A stretch of 64,000 nt of DNA from Immersiella caudata (taxonomy: Eukaryota; Ascomycota; Sordariomycetes; Sordariales; Lasiosphaeriaceae), in contig JAULSU010000002.1 of the NCBI GenBank assembly GCA_030512335.1, forward strand, positions 4,898,001-4,962,000. The letters are read 5' to 3'. Positions 30,091 to 41,069 of the stretch are shown piece by piece. Below the pieces are notes generated by a model. The model saw nothing but the letters and a program-made list of their open reading frames with translations. It did no database searches and had not been told where the DNA came from. Position 1 is the first letter of the stretch. Every line of letters starts with the position of its first letter. Both the position numbers and the translations under genes were made by a program.

Positions 30091-31224
30091 ATGATGTCTG
30101 GAGTCATTGTTGGCAACACAGTTGGCACCACAGCGTCTGGCATGAATGTCATGTGCGTATCTCATGAAAGCCTTTTCATCTTCTAGTGAAGAGAAGCGTC
30201 CACTTTAAGGCACACTGATTTGCGCTACTCCTTGGTGCTAACAGCTCACGATAGGAGGCATATCGACCCCGCCAACGACACACTACCCGGAAATAGCGCA
30301 ACGGTCAACCGTCCTTGCGCAAGGGTTCTACTCTCAGGAGGTAGATTCCCATGTCTCCGGCTGTAAAGTTCGACGCGAGAGGGCAAACACGAATGGGATC
30401 CCGACGATGTTGTTCGAGAACACACCCTAGAGCCTCCGATATCCCCTTGCCAAAGGTATGCATCTAGTCAGGTAAGCCTGAGACACTTCAACTGTATCGC
30501 GACTTTACACTTGAACCGATTTTAGCCTCCCATCACTACAACAGATTCACTCCTAACATCAACCTCATCTGCTCAATCTGTTCGGGGGCTTCCGACCCCC
30601 AGGTTTTTGCCGGACCTGTCCCACTCTACGACCCCGGATTCACCCATAGCCCACTCGGACTGCCGTGGCTACTTCCAAGGCCGATGCCATATTTCGAACA
30701 GGCCCTTGTTACCCATGTCCCTTGTTTGCATGGGATATGGACCTTCCTTTTCCCGGCCGCCAGCACCACAGACGACGTTTTCTGGCTGATTGACACACCG
30801 TTGTCCCTCATCGACTTCAACAACCCTGGCGACTCCCAACCAAAAACCATTGGCCTAGGACACTCACCCCTCTGATCCAGATATTGGCAACACTGATCAC
30901 GCCACAGCCCCAGCCCCAACACCGCACAGCTCGACCACACCTTCAGAAGCGTTATAAACACCCACGAAAACATCACCAAAAACTCAAACTCTAACATTAA
31001 CAACACCATTCCCTCACCTCCCCAAAGGCAAGTTCACCTGCACCATCAACTCATGCAACCGCAAATTCAAGCGCTCCCAAGACCTCGCACGCCATCACAA
31101 GTGCAAGCACCAGCACCTCGAGCTCTTCTTCTGTCGTACCCCCTGCTGTCGGCGTGAACGGCGTTTCGCAAGGAAGTACAAACGCAACTATCACGAGAGA
31201 AAGGTGCATCGTCTGATGGTTTAG
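30091..31224 (+). pseudogene. C2H2 zinc-finger gene with four in-frame stops
   Basis: Exons are 30091-30152, 30255-30471 and 30526-31224, joined in matching phases (donors GTGCGT and GTAAGC; acceptors CGATAG and TTTTAG), total 326 codons. The middle is Ser/Thr/Pro-rich, as in transcription-factor linkers. The end carries two zinc-finger-like units: FTCTINSCNRKFKRSQDLARH and FFCRTPCCRRE followed by spaced His. Four stops interrupt one continuous frame without any indel: TAA 30364-30366, TGA 30787-30789, TAG 30856-30858 and TAA 30955-30957. Each can come from CAA, CGA or CAG by a C-to-T change, the signature expected of RIP-like mutation or of long neutral decay by transitions. If alive, it would have been a small nuclear DNA-binding regulator. 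Confidence 0.68.
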
Positions 31225-31647
31225 CGGTAAGTGTAAGCGCAACCTGTTACATTCCTTCCTCCTCTTTTTTTGCCTATTGCAATTATAGCTACGAGTGCTA
31301 ATGTGTGTGAAACTTTAGAGGAATCGAGCGTTGGTCGGTGGATGGGAGGATGGACGGATGGACGGATGGATGGATGTACTGAACTCGGGATATATGGGGG
31401 GGCACTTTAAGGTTGTGTATTGTCCTTGAAGAAATGGGATTGTGTGTGACAAGAAACTCGGTGTCGTTGAAACCCTCCCGTGAGCCAAGTGACGAGCCAG
31501 AATGGCACTCAACATGGAATCAGCAACAATAAAAAGCTCGTCGTGTCCAAACCAGGTTCGCTGCTTCGGCGTATTATTCAAGGCCAATCGTTGCCAGGAC
31601 ATGTTCTAGCCAAATCGATTGCTTGATGTGTCCCAATTACACCGGGA
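31225..31647. other. intergenic
   Basis: A short GGATGGAC-type tandem array is at 31343-31375. No gene seen. Confidence 0.4.
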
Positions 31648-31748
31648 GCCCTGAAGAGGTTAAGTTACGACTGCTGTGGGGGTTTTGAGCGGAGTGAGAG
31701 GCCGCCGCCAAAGTTGAAGGTGAATTATAGGAGGCGAGCTGTGCTTGA
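31648..31748 (+). pseudogene. decayed copy of the dioxygenase 3' end
   Basis: This 101-base stretch aligns with the last ~115 bases of the TfdA-type gene (29560-29679). GCCCTGAAGAGGTTAAG matches GCGCTTCAGAGGTTGAG, and AGTGAGAGGCCGCCGCCAAAG matches the codons for AERSPPELRV. The shared end is GGCGAGCTGTGCTTGA. A central piece is deleted and one G is missing before the end, so it cannot encode the protein. Confidence 0.7.
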
Positions 31749-31882
31749 CGTGGGAGGGGGTTGCACTTGGAAGGATAAACAACGAGATTGTCAGTCTACT
31801 GCGGGATCAGTAGTATATATTCTTAAGAGTGGTTGCAGTGTGTCACTTGGTAGCACCAGGTACAGAAGCTCATCGTGATATC

Positions 31883-34525
31883 TCAACCGTTGCGGAAGGC
31901 GTCTGCCCAGCTGCCGTTGTCTTCCCAATTCCCATTGAACTCAAAAAGACTCTCTTCCTGGTGCTCTACTGTTTCTCCGAATCCTCCATTCTCATGGCCA
32001 AGTCGTTGACTTTCAAGCCAGTTGGGGGAAAGCATCGTAGGCGAGGTAGCGGGTTCTTCCAACTGCAGACTTCTGGTTCCACCACCATCATCCGCCTCCT
32101 CTGCTAGAGACTCCTCGGCCTCAGTCCTCAAAACATCCTGCTGCTCCACCAGTGTCCCCCCAGTGGTCGACGTAGTCGTTCCGACAACCGAAGAAGAGGA
32201 ACCATCCAAGACTGGTGCCTCTGTCGATTGTCGTGAATCTCTGCTCTCAAGCCACCGCCGCGCAATCGCAGTAAGAGCATCCGCAAGAAGGTTCTCTCGA
32301 AACACGCTGAGGTCGTGTTCGGGATTGCTGACATTCTCGATTCTGACACCAGCTCGGCCAAGCACTTCCAATATGATCGCCGGACCTTCCATCCGCTCGA
32401 AATCCTGATAGTTTTCGGTTTCGGCTACCAACTCCCCGTGGATGTAGGCGCTCGTGGGTCGGGGACAGTAGCCGGGGAACAATATGTCAAAGATCTCGAA
32501 CCATTGCTGCTCCTCGGGGATTGTTGGCGATGCACGAATCGCCAACTTGGCTTTCTGACCAGTCGTCAGCCCGTCATGCGTGATATCAGTCCGCAGTTGA
32601 CAGGTCTGCTGCACAGTATGCGCGTCACGGTCAGCTTCCTCAGGGAACACGGCTTTGCAAATAGCACAATAGACAGGCAGTTGATGGTTTCGCGAGAGAT
32701 GTTGCTTCAGGTGTGAAATGGTTGAGATGATCTTGCTGTGACAGCTGCAATACCTTGCAGGGGCCTTTTTGTAGAATGGGCAGGCCAAGCAGGGGCGTCG
32801 TGACTTGTCGAGTCTTCGTTTCCTTTGCTTTGCCGTCCTCGGATCCTGGTCGCTACTCGCATCTCTTGCTTCACCATTTCCTTCTCGTTCCCTCGGACGC
32901 TTACTTCGACCTTCCGGTAGCTTCCCCTTGGGCGATAGCCTCGATTCATCACCCCTTGACGTATCTTGGCCACCGACACAAGCTTTCAATTGTGGCCCGC
33001 GCCAGAAGCGTTGAAGTAGAGCTCCCAGAACTCGACCTTTTTGCTTCATGAAAGGGTGGTCGTCGTCCATGTAGGGAAAGTCAGGCGTATAGTCGGAGCA
33101 GTAGTCACCTTCGAAGCTTCCAAGTTCTGACGAATCATCCGCCGTAATATAACTTTCGTCGTCGCTTATCATTCGAGACTGAGGGGGTTTAGCACTGTTG
33201 CTCCCTTGCTCAACCGCTTCAAGTTCGGCTGCACGCCGCATCGTCACAGGAACTCGGAGTCGCGGCGGTGCGGTCGTCAATCGATTCAGCCGCCTAATCT
33301 TCATCTCTTCGATAATCGAATTGACTTCCCAAATTCCATCATCTGGATGCGAAGCTTCAGCCTCGTCCTGCAGCCGATAGGCCCCCGGGCCCGGGAATGC
33401 CGAAGTTGCTGAATGTTGCAGCGTTTGGTATAGTCTGAGCAGACCCTTAGTAGGGTATCTCTGATCAAAATCCCCGCAAAAGAAATTATAGACCTCTGTA
33501 TGAGAGCGCTTGTGCCGCCGAATGTCCTCCTGCCTGTTGAAAGACTTCTGACATATATCACAGACGCACGGTCGAGGCTTAGCGAGCATTGCCGGAGCTT
33601 GAAGAGCAACTTGAAGTGAGTCCCATCTCGGTGGAACTAGGGCCGCGTGGGGCTCTGGCGATGCCCACAAGCAGTCAACCATGGCCTCATTCGAAAGCTC
33701 TGAGGCCCTTGTTTTCTCAACAGAGGTGAAATCATGATCTGTCCCAAACTCCGAGAGCAAGAAGACTCCAGCTTCAGGCTGTTTGATGCCGGCAAGAGGG
33801 CCTTTGAGGGAGAAATCGCGTGAGAGAGATCGACAGCCAGCATCATCTCCGGCAATACTCTCAATTCCCTGGGTAGAACCTGTCCAGAGAGAGGGGCAGG
33901 AGGCCGGCTGTGATTTTCCAGCGCGGTCTAGGATAAGCTTGGCCGGGCTGAACTGGGAGCCATTCAAGATGTCAAGGTATCCCGGAGCTGGTACTTCCTC
34001 GTGGCCTTCAGAGAAATCGAGTGCGATTGTTGCCTCCTTGCGTTCGGTGGACGTGGAGATAAATTCAGGGAACCCGGGAAGTACAGTGACAACCTGAAGA
34101 TGTGCCGGGCTACCCTGCGCTTCAAGTTGCCATGGCTCGCTCTCGAGGCTGTGCCAGACTAAGTCGTCCTAGATTTGGACCCCTCGGTGCCGCATCCGTT
34201 CAACAGATTCCCAGCAGTCCGCAGACTGCCCCCCGGATATTCCAAAGAGCAGGTTGGTCGGATGTTCATCTGGTCCGGCGCTACTAAGGGCTGATACCGC
34301 GGGTGCCGAATGTGTTTTGTCCGAAAATTGTGCGGAGGGGAATTCGGAGTCGTTGGACCCATCCTCTGCGCCAAGGATCGAGCCAGAATCGCGCTCAACA
34401 ACCAACGACGACGAAACGCTCGCTGTGTCCGAGTCGGGGTAGCTGCTTGGCCAATCTTTGTCGTTGAGATTATAGCCAAATCGATTCCTTTCCACGACCG
34501 AAACGTCCAGGGTTTTTCCTGTCAT
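31883..34525 (-). pseudogene. C2H2-type zinc-finger protein gene with one nonsense codon
   Basis: One continuous frame of 880 codons runs from ATG 34525 to 31883. The N-terminal part (MTGKTLDVSVVERNRF) is separated from the rest by TAG at 34171-34169 (probably from CAG) within GVQI*DDLVWHSLE, and the frame stays open on both sides. The C2H2 finger CDICQKSFNRQEDIRRHKRSH is intact. A second region has the pattern of a widespread fungal family: CPFYKKAPARYCSC, HLKQHLSRNHQLPVYC, CKAVFPEEADRDAH, then EEQQWFEIFDILFPG. These are presumed nuclear DNA-binding proteins of unknown role. A shorter product from an internal ATG is possible, so the gene may be only partly disabled. I found no splice sites that would remove the stop in frame. 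Confidence 0.72.
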
Positions 34526-35015
34526 GTTGTCCCAGGTCGCCTCAATGGTGGCCAGGAGAAATTTGGGGAAGGCTGCAAGTGCAGCCGCCTAGCTTGGAAG
34601 GAACTCACCCCCACCAATCTCACCGCCTCTAATGAGCCGCGAACGCACAAACGTGCGTTCATGTCCAAGCTGGCCGTGGCTTGCAGCGCCCACCTGCCCG
34701 TCCGCGCGAACCACACTGTTTCTCGGGAACCCCACATCGCGAACAACGTTCAGCGCACACAACATGTGTCCCGAAGCCGTCATCGTGGCAGTCAAGATGA
34801 AAAGCACATCTATGTGTGGTGTCGTTGCAGTCATGTCTCGCCAAAATCGTCTGGGTATAAATGCAAGATGGGTTTCAAATGCCCAAAAGTTCTAACTCAG
34901 CATCTTGCCTGGTCTTCAAAACTCCGAGTTGATGCCCATTGAAGCCTCCTCTTTCTTCACCCAGCATTCCTAAGTGCCGCCCCGTAAAGAGACCCACCAC
35001 GGCCAGAAGTCCACC
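34526..35015. other. intergenic between divergent genes
   Basis: A 490-base promoter region. The short plus-strand frames here have no recognisable features. Confidence 0.4.
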
Positions 35016-35302
35016 ATGGACGGTTCGGAGCCTTCTGCAGCAACAAGCGGCGACGCACAGTGAGTGCACTCAACCCCTTGCCGCAATTCTTTCGTTGCTT
35101 ACATAACTTCAGGTCCAAGATATATACCGGCGTCTCGGTGGCATTGGAAACATTCCTCGGCGCTGCTTGTTCCGAAGGCCCGGTCACCGAACGACTGTAT
35201 GCAAAAGCTGCAGACCCTAGTTTTCGTTGCAACACGATCAGTATGGAGTTAAGAAACTGGGACGAGAAGTGGGCAGAGCCGAGGGCAGGAAAGGGGGCAT
35301 AA
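35016..35302 (+). CDS. small two-exon protein, unknown function
   Basis: Exons are 35016-35059 and 35113-35302 (donor GTGAGT, acceptor CTTCAG, phase 2), giving 77 residues. The sequence is soluble and mixed in charge: VSVALETFLGAACSEGPVTE, then SMELRNWDEKWAEPRAG, ending at TAA. Correct splice consensus and matching phases, together with a helix-like amphipathic pattern, argue for a real gene. There is no signal peptide, membrane segment or motif I recognise. It lies just upstream of the tRNA-Lys on the same strand. Confidence 0.5.
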
Positions 35303-35395
35303 TGTCTTACCTGTAATTATCTTTTTACGCATTACCTCCATCCTGTATATAGGGGGGTTCCAAAGCAACCCAGAACATCCAAAAGTGGGCAACAG

Positions 35396-35496
35396 GCCCG
35401 GCTAGCTCAATCGGTACAGCGTGAGACTCTTAAGGAGTATCTCCAAAATCTCCAGAGATCATCTCAAGGTTGTGGGTTCGACCCCCACGTCGGGCT
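35396..35496 (+). tRNA. tRNA-Lys (CUU) with intron
   Basis: The acceptor stem GCCCGGC pairs with GTCGGGC. The D arm is TAGCTCAATCGGTACAGC, the anticodon stem TGAGA/TCTCA with loop CTCTTAA gives anticodon CTT, and the T arm is GTGGGTTCGACCCCCAC. A 28-base intron interrupts the anticodon loop one base after the anticodon, the standard place for eukaryotic nuclear tRNA introns. No encoded CCA, as expected. Confidence 0.95.
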
Positions 35497-35574
35497 CAAT
35501 TCCCGTCCTTGATGCTGTTTGCCTTCATTTTTGTGTTTTTCTGGTGAAACTTTGCGGGCCCACACCAATGTGCC

Positions 35575-38131
35575 CTACGTCACCTCAATGACTCGCGCTG
35601 GGGAGTCGTCCCACTCTCTGGTAAACAACTGTGAAGACCAATATAGGGGGGACCCATAATTGTGTGTTGTTCGGAGGCTGATAATGTCGTTGTCTGTGAA
35701 AAAAGAAAATGTCAGAACCCGACCGGAATTGAGCAGGAGGAGTACGCTCACCTCGAGCCTTGATGAGAGCCTGGGTTTCCTTCATGAACGCAATCTGGTC
35801 GCTGTCCAGTTTGGACATTGCCTGGGCACTTGGAGAGTCCCAGTCGAGAGCCAGGGGAGCAGATCCATTGCAGACAAAGTGAAACCGGGAGAGGATGACC
35901 TTTGCCGTGTGGAAAACGTTGGTGAGAAACGAGACGTTGGAAAACTTGCTCTATGAGAATATCAGCAAACCTTTATTCGCGGTAACGGTGATCAAAGCCT
36001 AGTTACTTGCCGGCATGGCGTGAAGGTTTGCATGATGAGCAGAGTGGCATGCCAACCTCTCGATGTGGTCGAGTACGACAAATGACGTAAGGTAGATGTC
36101 AAACCAGTCTTCGGTCCTCATTGGAGAGATCCTGGCCTCGAACTGGTCCAGGAACTTTTGCTTTAGCGGGTATAGAACCTCCTTGATGACGATCTGGTCC
36201 AGTTGGGTATCCATCATGGGCGGAATCGGAATCTTTCCGCGGCGAGGGTCCGTCGGATCAGTGATCTCGGACACGCCAAGCGTGTCTGGTCCACACATCT
36301 CCCACTCAATCTCGATCATGCGAGATATTGCCCAAAGATCCAGTGCCATAGCCACCAAGGACCCCTAGCATCGTCAGATTTGATCGGTGCAGTCTAAGGG
36401 TCAGACCTACCGGCTTGGCCTTTGCGTACTCCATCGCCACCTTGACAGTCTTTCTCTCCAACTCGTCACCGCTTGACAGCGCATGTGACTGGAGATATGA
36501 CTGTTTTGCAACGTAGATGTACTGACAAACTTGGGCCGTGACCTTTTGCATGTTTGTCAGACAAAACGGCGGCATTCTCATCTCACGTTGGTTCCCTCTT
36601 GCGTCCTTCCACGCCAAGGAGACCTTGTCACCTGGAAGTGGAACAAATTCCGAGGCATAGATCATGAGTTTGTGGCCTACGCGCTGTGTAAGTTGTAGAT
36701 TTCTGACAGGAACGTTCGGTTTCGAGATGTCTTCAATCGTCAGACGCTTGAACCGTTCGGTGAAAAACGGTTCGTTCGCCGCCGGTCCTGGCGTGCGTCA
36801 TTAGTCAGGCTCATTCCAAAAAGGGGGCTTTGCGAGCCGTTGAGGAACCGGGTGTAAACCACATACCATCTCGGAAGAACATGACCTCCTTCAAGATGGA
36901 CTTGAAGCAAGGCAATGGAGAGACATTCTTGTAGAGCCGACTTGTGGAACACCGAGTGCAAGGAACGTACAGGCTGTCCTTCAGGGCCAGGTCGCACTGC
37001 ATTGGTAGACTGGTAAGACAAACTCCTCCGGGTGTAACTCAGGAGATTCAGGGGTCTCACCTTCCTCTTCGAAGCTTGGCAACGACTGCAGACTCCCTCT
37101 CTTCTGGCAAGCTTGGTTTCCAATCTCTTTTCTGGCGTGAATCGGGATCGGTGATGCTCTGGGTTGCCAAACGTCATCATGATGCCTCGCATCTCGCCAT
37201 TTTCGTCCTCGTAGGTGACCTTCTTCAGCGTCCGGGAAGTATTCCCGGCAGTCCCTTCGGTATCATTGGCTCGTCGCTTCTTGGGCCGGTCCTCAGGAGG
37301 ACTTTCGTCTGGCTTGAAGTGAATGATCTCCAGTGTTGGGGTTCGGGTCCGGGCCTTGCGTTTCTTTTGCTGCCCGACGACAGAGGCCCGGTTTGCCGAG
37401 ACAGCGTCGTAGACAAAGGAGATCGAAGGAGATGCTGAAGGCGGGCGGGAGTTGTGAAGAGTGGAGAAGGTCGATGATGAATCCTCCACAAGCAAGGCGG
37501 CGGAACTCGAGAGGTCAGAGTGCGCCGGAGATAAGCGGAGACTGGCGTCGGACCAAGGAGCGAAAGGCACCGTCAAAGATCCCGAGGCGTCGAAGACAGC
37601 GCCGAGCTCCGAGTCCAAGGCTTGGCCAAACGGGAAGTCGAGTAGCCCGTTAGCCATGTCCGGGCCCGAGATCGGGTCCGCGTCATAAGCAGCCGCAACA
37701 GGGCTCACGGCACAAGACGTTGACGCCCAACCCACAGTTCCTGCGGGTGCGGGAGCGGCCGTTGAGACCGATGGGCCCATCCATGGCACATGGGCAGGGG
37801 ATGGGTGCAAGCGAAGATATCCGTCTGCTTGGGGAATTCCTTGGGAAACAGCGCGCCCCGAAGCCCAAGACGCAGCCGAGGCCGCATCACCAGTCGGGTG
37901 GTTGTGCGCTGCGATCGGCGGGCCGGCCAATGGTTGCGATGCGAAATGCTTCGGGGGTGCAAACAAGATAGGGCCGCCAAGGACCTCAGAAGCCGTGTCG
38001 GTACCGGGCCTGAAGACGGGCAGACCCAAGCTCTGCTCGATGAAGCCGGAGGGGTTCCAGACCAGCCCATCGGCGCAAGCGGGGTCGCCGCCATCGCGGC
38101 ATCCGGGTGCGCGCCTGCCGGGATGCTCCAT
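35575..38131 (-). CDS. Zn-cluster-like fungal transcription regulator
   Basis: Six exons: 38131-37061, 36996-36867, 36787-36411, 36364-36011, 35950-35752 and 35693-35575; 2250 bases, 749 residues, all phases consistent. The first ~330 residues are low-complexity (Pro/Ala/Ser) and end in a basic patch (QQKKRKARTR, PKKRRA) that may be a nuclear signal. A cysteine cluster spans exons 1-2: CSRCQASKRKC, then CTRC, then PLPC. The first half matches Zn2Cys6 spacing, but the last cysteine is farther away than usual. The C-terminal part is helical (LWAISRMIEIEWEMCG, QLDQIVIKEVLYPLKQKF). Intron 4 uses a GC donor (CCG|GCAAGT). It is divergent from the GNAT gene. Target genes are unknown. Confidence 0.85.
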
Positions 38132-39007
38132 GGGGTCGCGATCAAGCTACTGCGGAAACGGCATCGCGGAGAAGATGGGTGTCCAGATGGAAGCAAAAGC
38201 GTAAAATCGGGGCGTACCGCGTTTCCTGTTGAATGCTACGGCCCGCCGCAAGCGCGGTGCTTGGAGGTAGGTGCGGCACAGCAGCGACAGGGGGGCTGTG
38301 CAACTGTCGTGGCTTCCATAATTACCACCACCCCGGCACTTTCACCGATTTCCCCTTCCAGGCTAGCCGATGGAAGCGCTTGCACCTGCCAATGCGACCT
38401 TTTTCGTTTTCTGCCGAGATCTGTTGCGCCGCGGCCCCGACCGTCCCCTTTAGACAACCCAGCCCATCAAAAAGCAGAGAATACGCAGTGCTACAAAGAT
38501 GCGAAGCCGGCAAACGCGTTTGCTGATTCGCCAAGCCCATGCACCGGATCATGTGAGCCTATCAAAAGGGTAAAATTCCCTTCCTCGGGTATCACTTGGG
38601 AGCCCGTCCAGCAGCAACGATGGCGCTCGGAGTTACAACGACCAGCCTCATCATATACCGGTCCGAGGAGCCCCAGTTTGGGACCATGGCCGCCCGTCTC
38701 TCATTCACAGGTAACTGCCCGATAAGGAGAACGCTACTGGGCCGCGTCAATCTGCCGCAGCCGAGACGAGAAAGATCCGAACGCTTGCGAGAATGCCTGC
38801 GACTTGCGGTCCCTTTTCAAGGGAAAGTACCACCCTAGGCTGTCCCAATCGTCCGCGCGGGCTCCGACGACGAAGTGAGGGGTCTGAAAAGCAGGGCTGC
38901 TGCCACAACCAGCTTCGGCCACTACCACTGACCCACCCGTCAGCTCTCGATGCCCGACTTCTCGTTGCCTGGTTGCCTTGTCGTTCGCCTCGCTTTCACT
39001 CGCCGCA
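38132..39007. other. bidirectional promoter region
   Basis: 876 bases between the Zn-cluster regulator (minus) and the GNAT gene (plus). No gene seen; overlapping long frames are antisense shadows. Confidence 0.45.
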
Positions 39008-39752
39008 ATGAAGCCTCGGCTGGGACTGCCCGCCGATGTCGACCCAATCACCGAGGTCATCCTGAAAGCCATGCCGCTCGATCCTCAGTGGGACTACCGC
39101 TTTCCCTATCGGCTGCAGTACCCCGAGGACCACTACCATTTCACAAGGATGCTCTTCGAGCACTTCCTCGACCCTGAATTTGATGATTGGGTTGTGATGG
39201 TCGTTGAGGACGCCTTTGAGCCCGACGAAGAGACCAAGATTGCGGCCTTTGGTGTTTTCAACATTGCTTTTCGGAAGAAGAGAAGATACGGCCCTGGATA
39301 TCAGGCCCAGGACCGCAAGTCTCTCTACCCGTGCTACATCTAGGGGACCACGGACAGCGACTAACAATCAGCTAGCCATGGCCCTTGTTGACGAACGTGG
39401 AGGGCGGACGAGGAGGGATGCCAACCGCGAACGGTTCGATGCCTTTGGGCGCGGTCAAGCCGAGGCTTACAAGCGCTTCTTCGAGCCGTTTGGCCCAGAA
39501 CAGATTCACCTTCAGATTCTCGCCACATTACCAGAATTTCAAGGTCGCGGTCACGCGTCCTCGATATGCAAGTGGGCCATGGCATTGGCTCACGAGGAAA
39601 GCCTCGCGGACATCTCCGTAATGGCCAGTCCCATGGGGTACAAGCTTTACAAGTGGCTGGAATTCGACAGCGTCGGCAACTTCCCCATTCAGGTTCCTGG
39701 CGAAGAGGAGAAGCTGACTCTAGTGGCCATGAGGTACGATCTCGGCGCATGA
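39008..39752 (+). CDS. GNAT-family N-acetyltransferase
   Basis: Exons are 39008-39314 and 39376-39752, giving 227 residues. The N-terminal half has DHYHFTRMLFEHFLD and a beta strand WVVMVVED followed by KIAAFGVFNI. After the intron comes GGRTRRDANRERFDAF, then the acetyl-CoA-binding core LQILATLPEFQGRGHASSI (motif A, Q/RxxGxG/A) and a C-terminal strand LVAMRYDLGA. GNAT enzymes transfer acetyl from acetyl-CoA to amines; the acceptor is unknown. No GT donor gives the right frame. The GC donor C|GCAAGT with branch CTAAC and acceptor GCTAG gives perfect phase and rejoins QAQDP to the next conserved block. Confidence 0.83.
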
Positions 39753-40566
39753 ACAAGGCGGTCAACAGAGAGCGTGTTGCGAAGTTTGATTCTGATTGGG
39801 CCCCAAACCAGGGCGAGCAACCCCGATGGTCAAAGCTAGGGAACCGGACAAAATTGCCAAACGTGACGGGACACCTAGCTCCTGACTCATCGTGCCATGA
39901 CGTCGAGTCGCCAGAACCGCCCAGCCTCTGAGCCTGTGTCTCTCGGCGAAACGGAATCCAATCAACGCAGGTGATGGCGCGGGTGACGACAAACAATCAG
40001 TGAAAGCATTATGCAACTCGAGTACCCCCACGAAGCAGCGCCGAAATAGGACGCTAGGTTATCACATCCTCGAGTCATGGCGAAGCTGAAGCGGGAGCGG
40101 TTAGCGTCGGGTTGCTTGATCGCCGATCCGGGGGAGCCTCATTCCGCCCGCCGTAAGGCTGGGAGGACATGCCGCCCAATTCGGGAGGGCAAACGAACCC
40201 CTTCCCCCCGCACCTCCAATTAGGCGCCAGCCCCGGACCTCAACGGCGAGCTCCGCTTCCTTCACCACGAACATGCGCATCTGACGAGGGCACATGGTGC
40301 TCTCCCTCCATGATAGGACAAAACTCATGGTTTCAAATACCCCGGCGTCACCCAAGGCATATTACTCGGTCTTTTCCGTTGGTGATAATATCTATCATCA
40401 CGCCGGCATCGGAGTGACGTCGATCACATGCAGACGCGAGTCGTGGAAATATGGCATTGTCAGAGCGCTCACCGGGGAGCCTCGGAGGACATAAGAAGAC
40501 GACGGTCTGAGGTCCAAAATCAAAGGAGTCGGGCAACGAACAAAGGCGCGCAGACAGATCAAAAGA
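39753..40566. other. intergenic
   Basis: No gene-like frame with supporting signals. Confidence 0.4.
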
Positions 40567-41069
40567 ATGCGAATATCACTCGAAACCCAACTCAACGTGC
40601 CGAGGGCGCTCTTTTCGGAGTCTCCTTCCTATGAAGATGACGATGCCAGCCTGTGCGAATCAGACATGTTTGTTGAGCTGCCCAGTGAGGACGATGACTC
40701 TGACACGATGCAACCCCCTCGATCGTGTTATGAATCAAACATTTCTTCAACTCGTCTGTCAAGAGAGTGAGTCCTGACTTTGCTTCGACTCCCAGCTTAT
40801 TAGTTTGATGTTGATAAACACTTACAAGGCACGACCCAAATTGGACCACGCTTGCCCTCCTCCACGAAAAGCCAAGCTCGGAGCCGTATACCGCGCCTCA
40901 AAGACAGTTGACGTATCCCGCTTACACTACAACCGAGTTTGCCCTCGTCATTGTCGAGGATGTGTTCTTGGGCAGAGCGACTCGACTGATACCTGGCCGA
41001 GCAACACCAACAGATATGATGCAACACTGGTTGTGTACACCCATGCGACATGAGCAGTGGTGGTGCTGA
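40567..41069 (+). CDS. small acidic two-exon protein, unknown function
   Basis: Exons are 40567-40766 and 40829-41069 (donor GTGAGT, acceptor TTACAAG, phase 2), giving 146 residues. The first exon is acidic and Ser-rich (ESPSYEDDDASLCESDMFVE, then LPSEDDDSD). The second has TTEFALVIVEDVFLGRATRL and ends in a Trp/His/Cys-containing tail. The match of donor, acceptor and phase supports expression, but I see no known domain. The alternative is a chance frame. Confidence 0.45.

Noticed and set aside
30472..30525. CRISPR-like or transposon-end features in the accessory block
   Set aside because: I found no regular spaced repeats, transposase, reverse transcriptase or long terminal repeats anywhere in the window.
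37790..38725. 311-codon plus-strand frame
   Set aside because: Antisense to the Zn-cluster regulator's low-complexity N-terminus and promoter.
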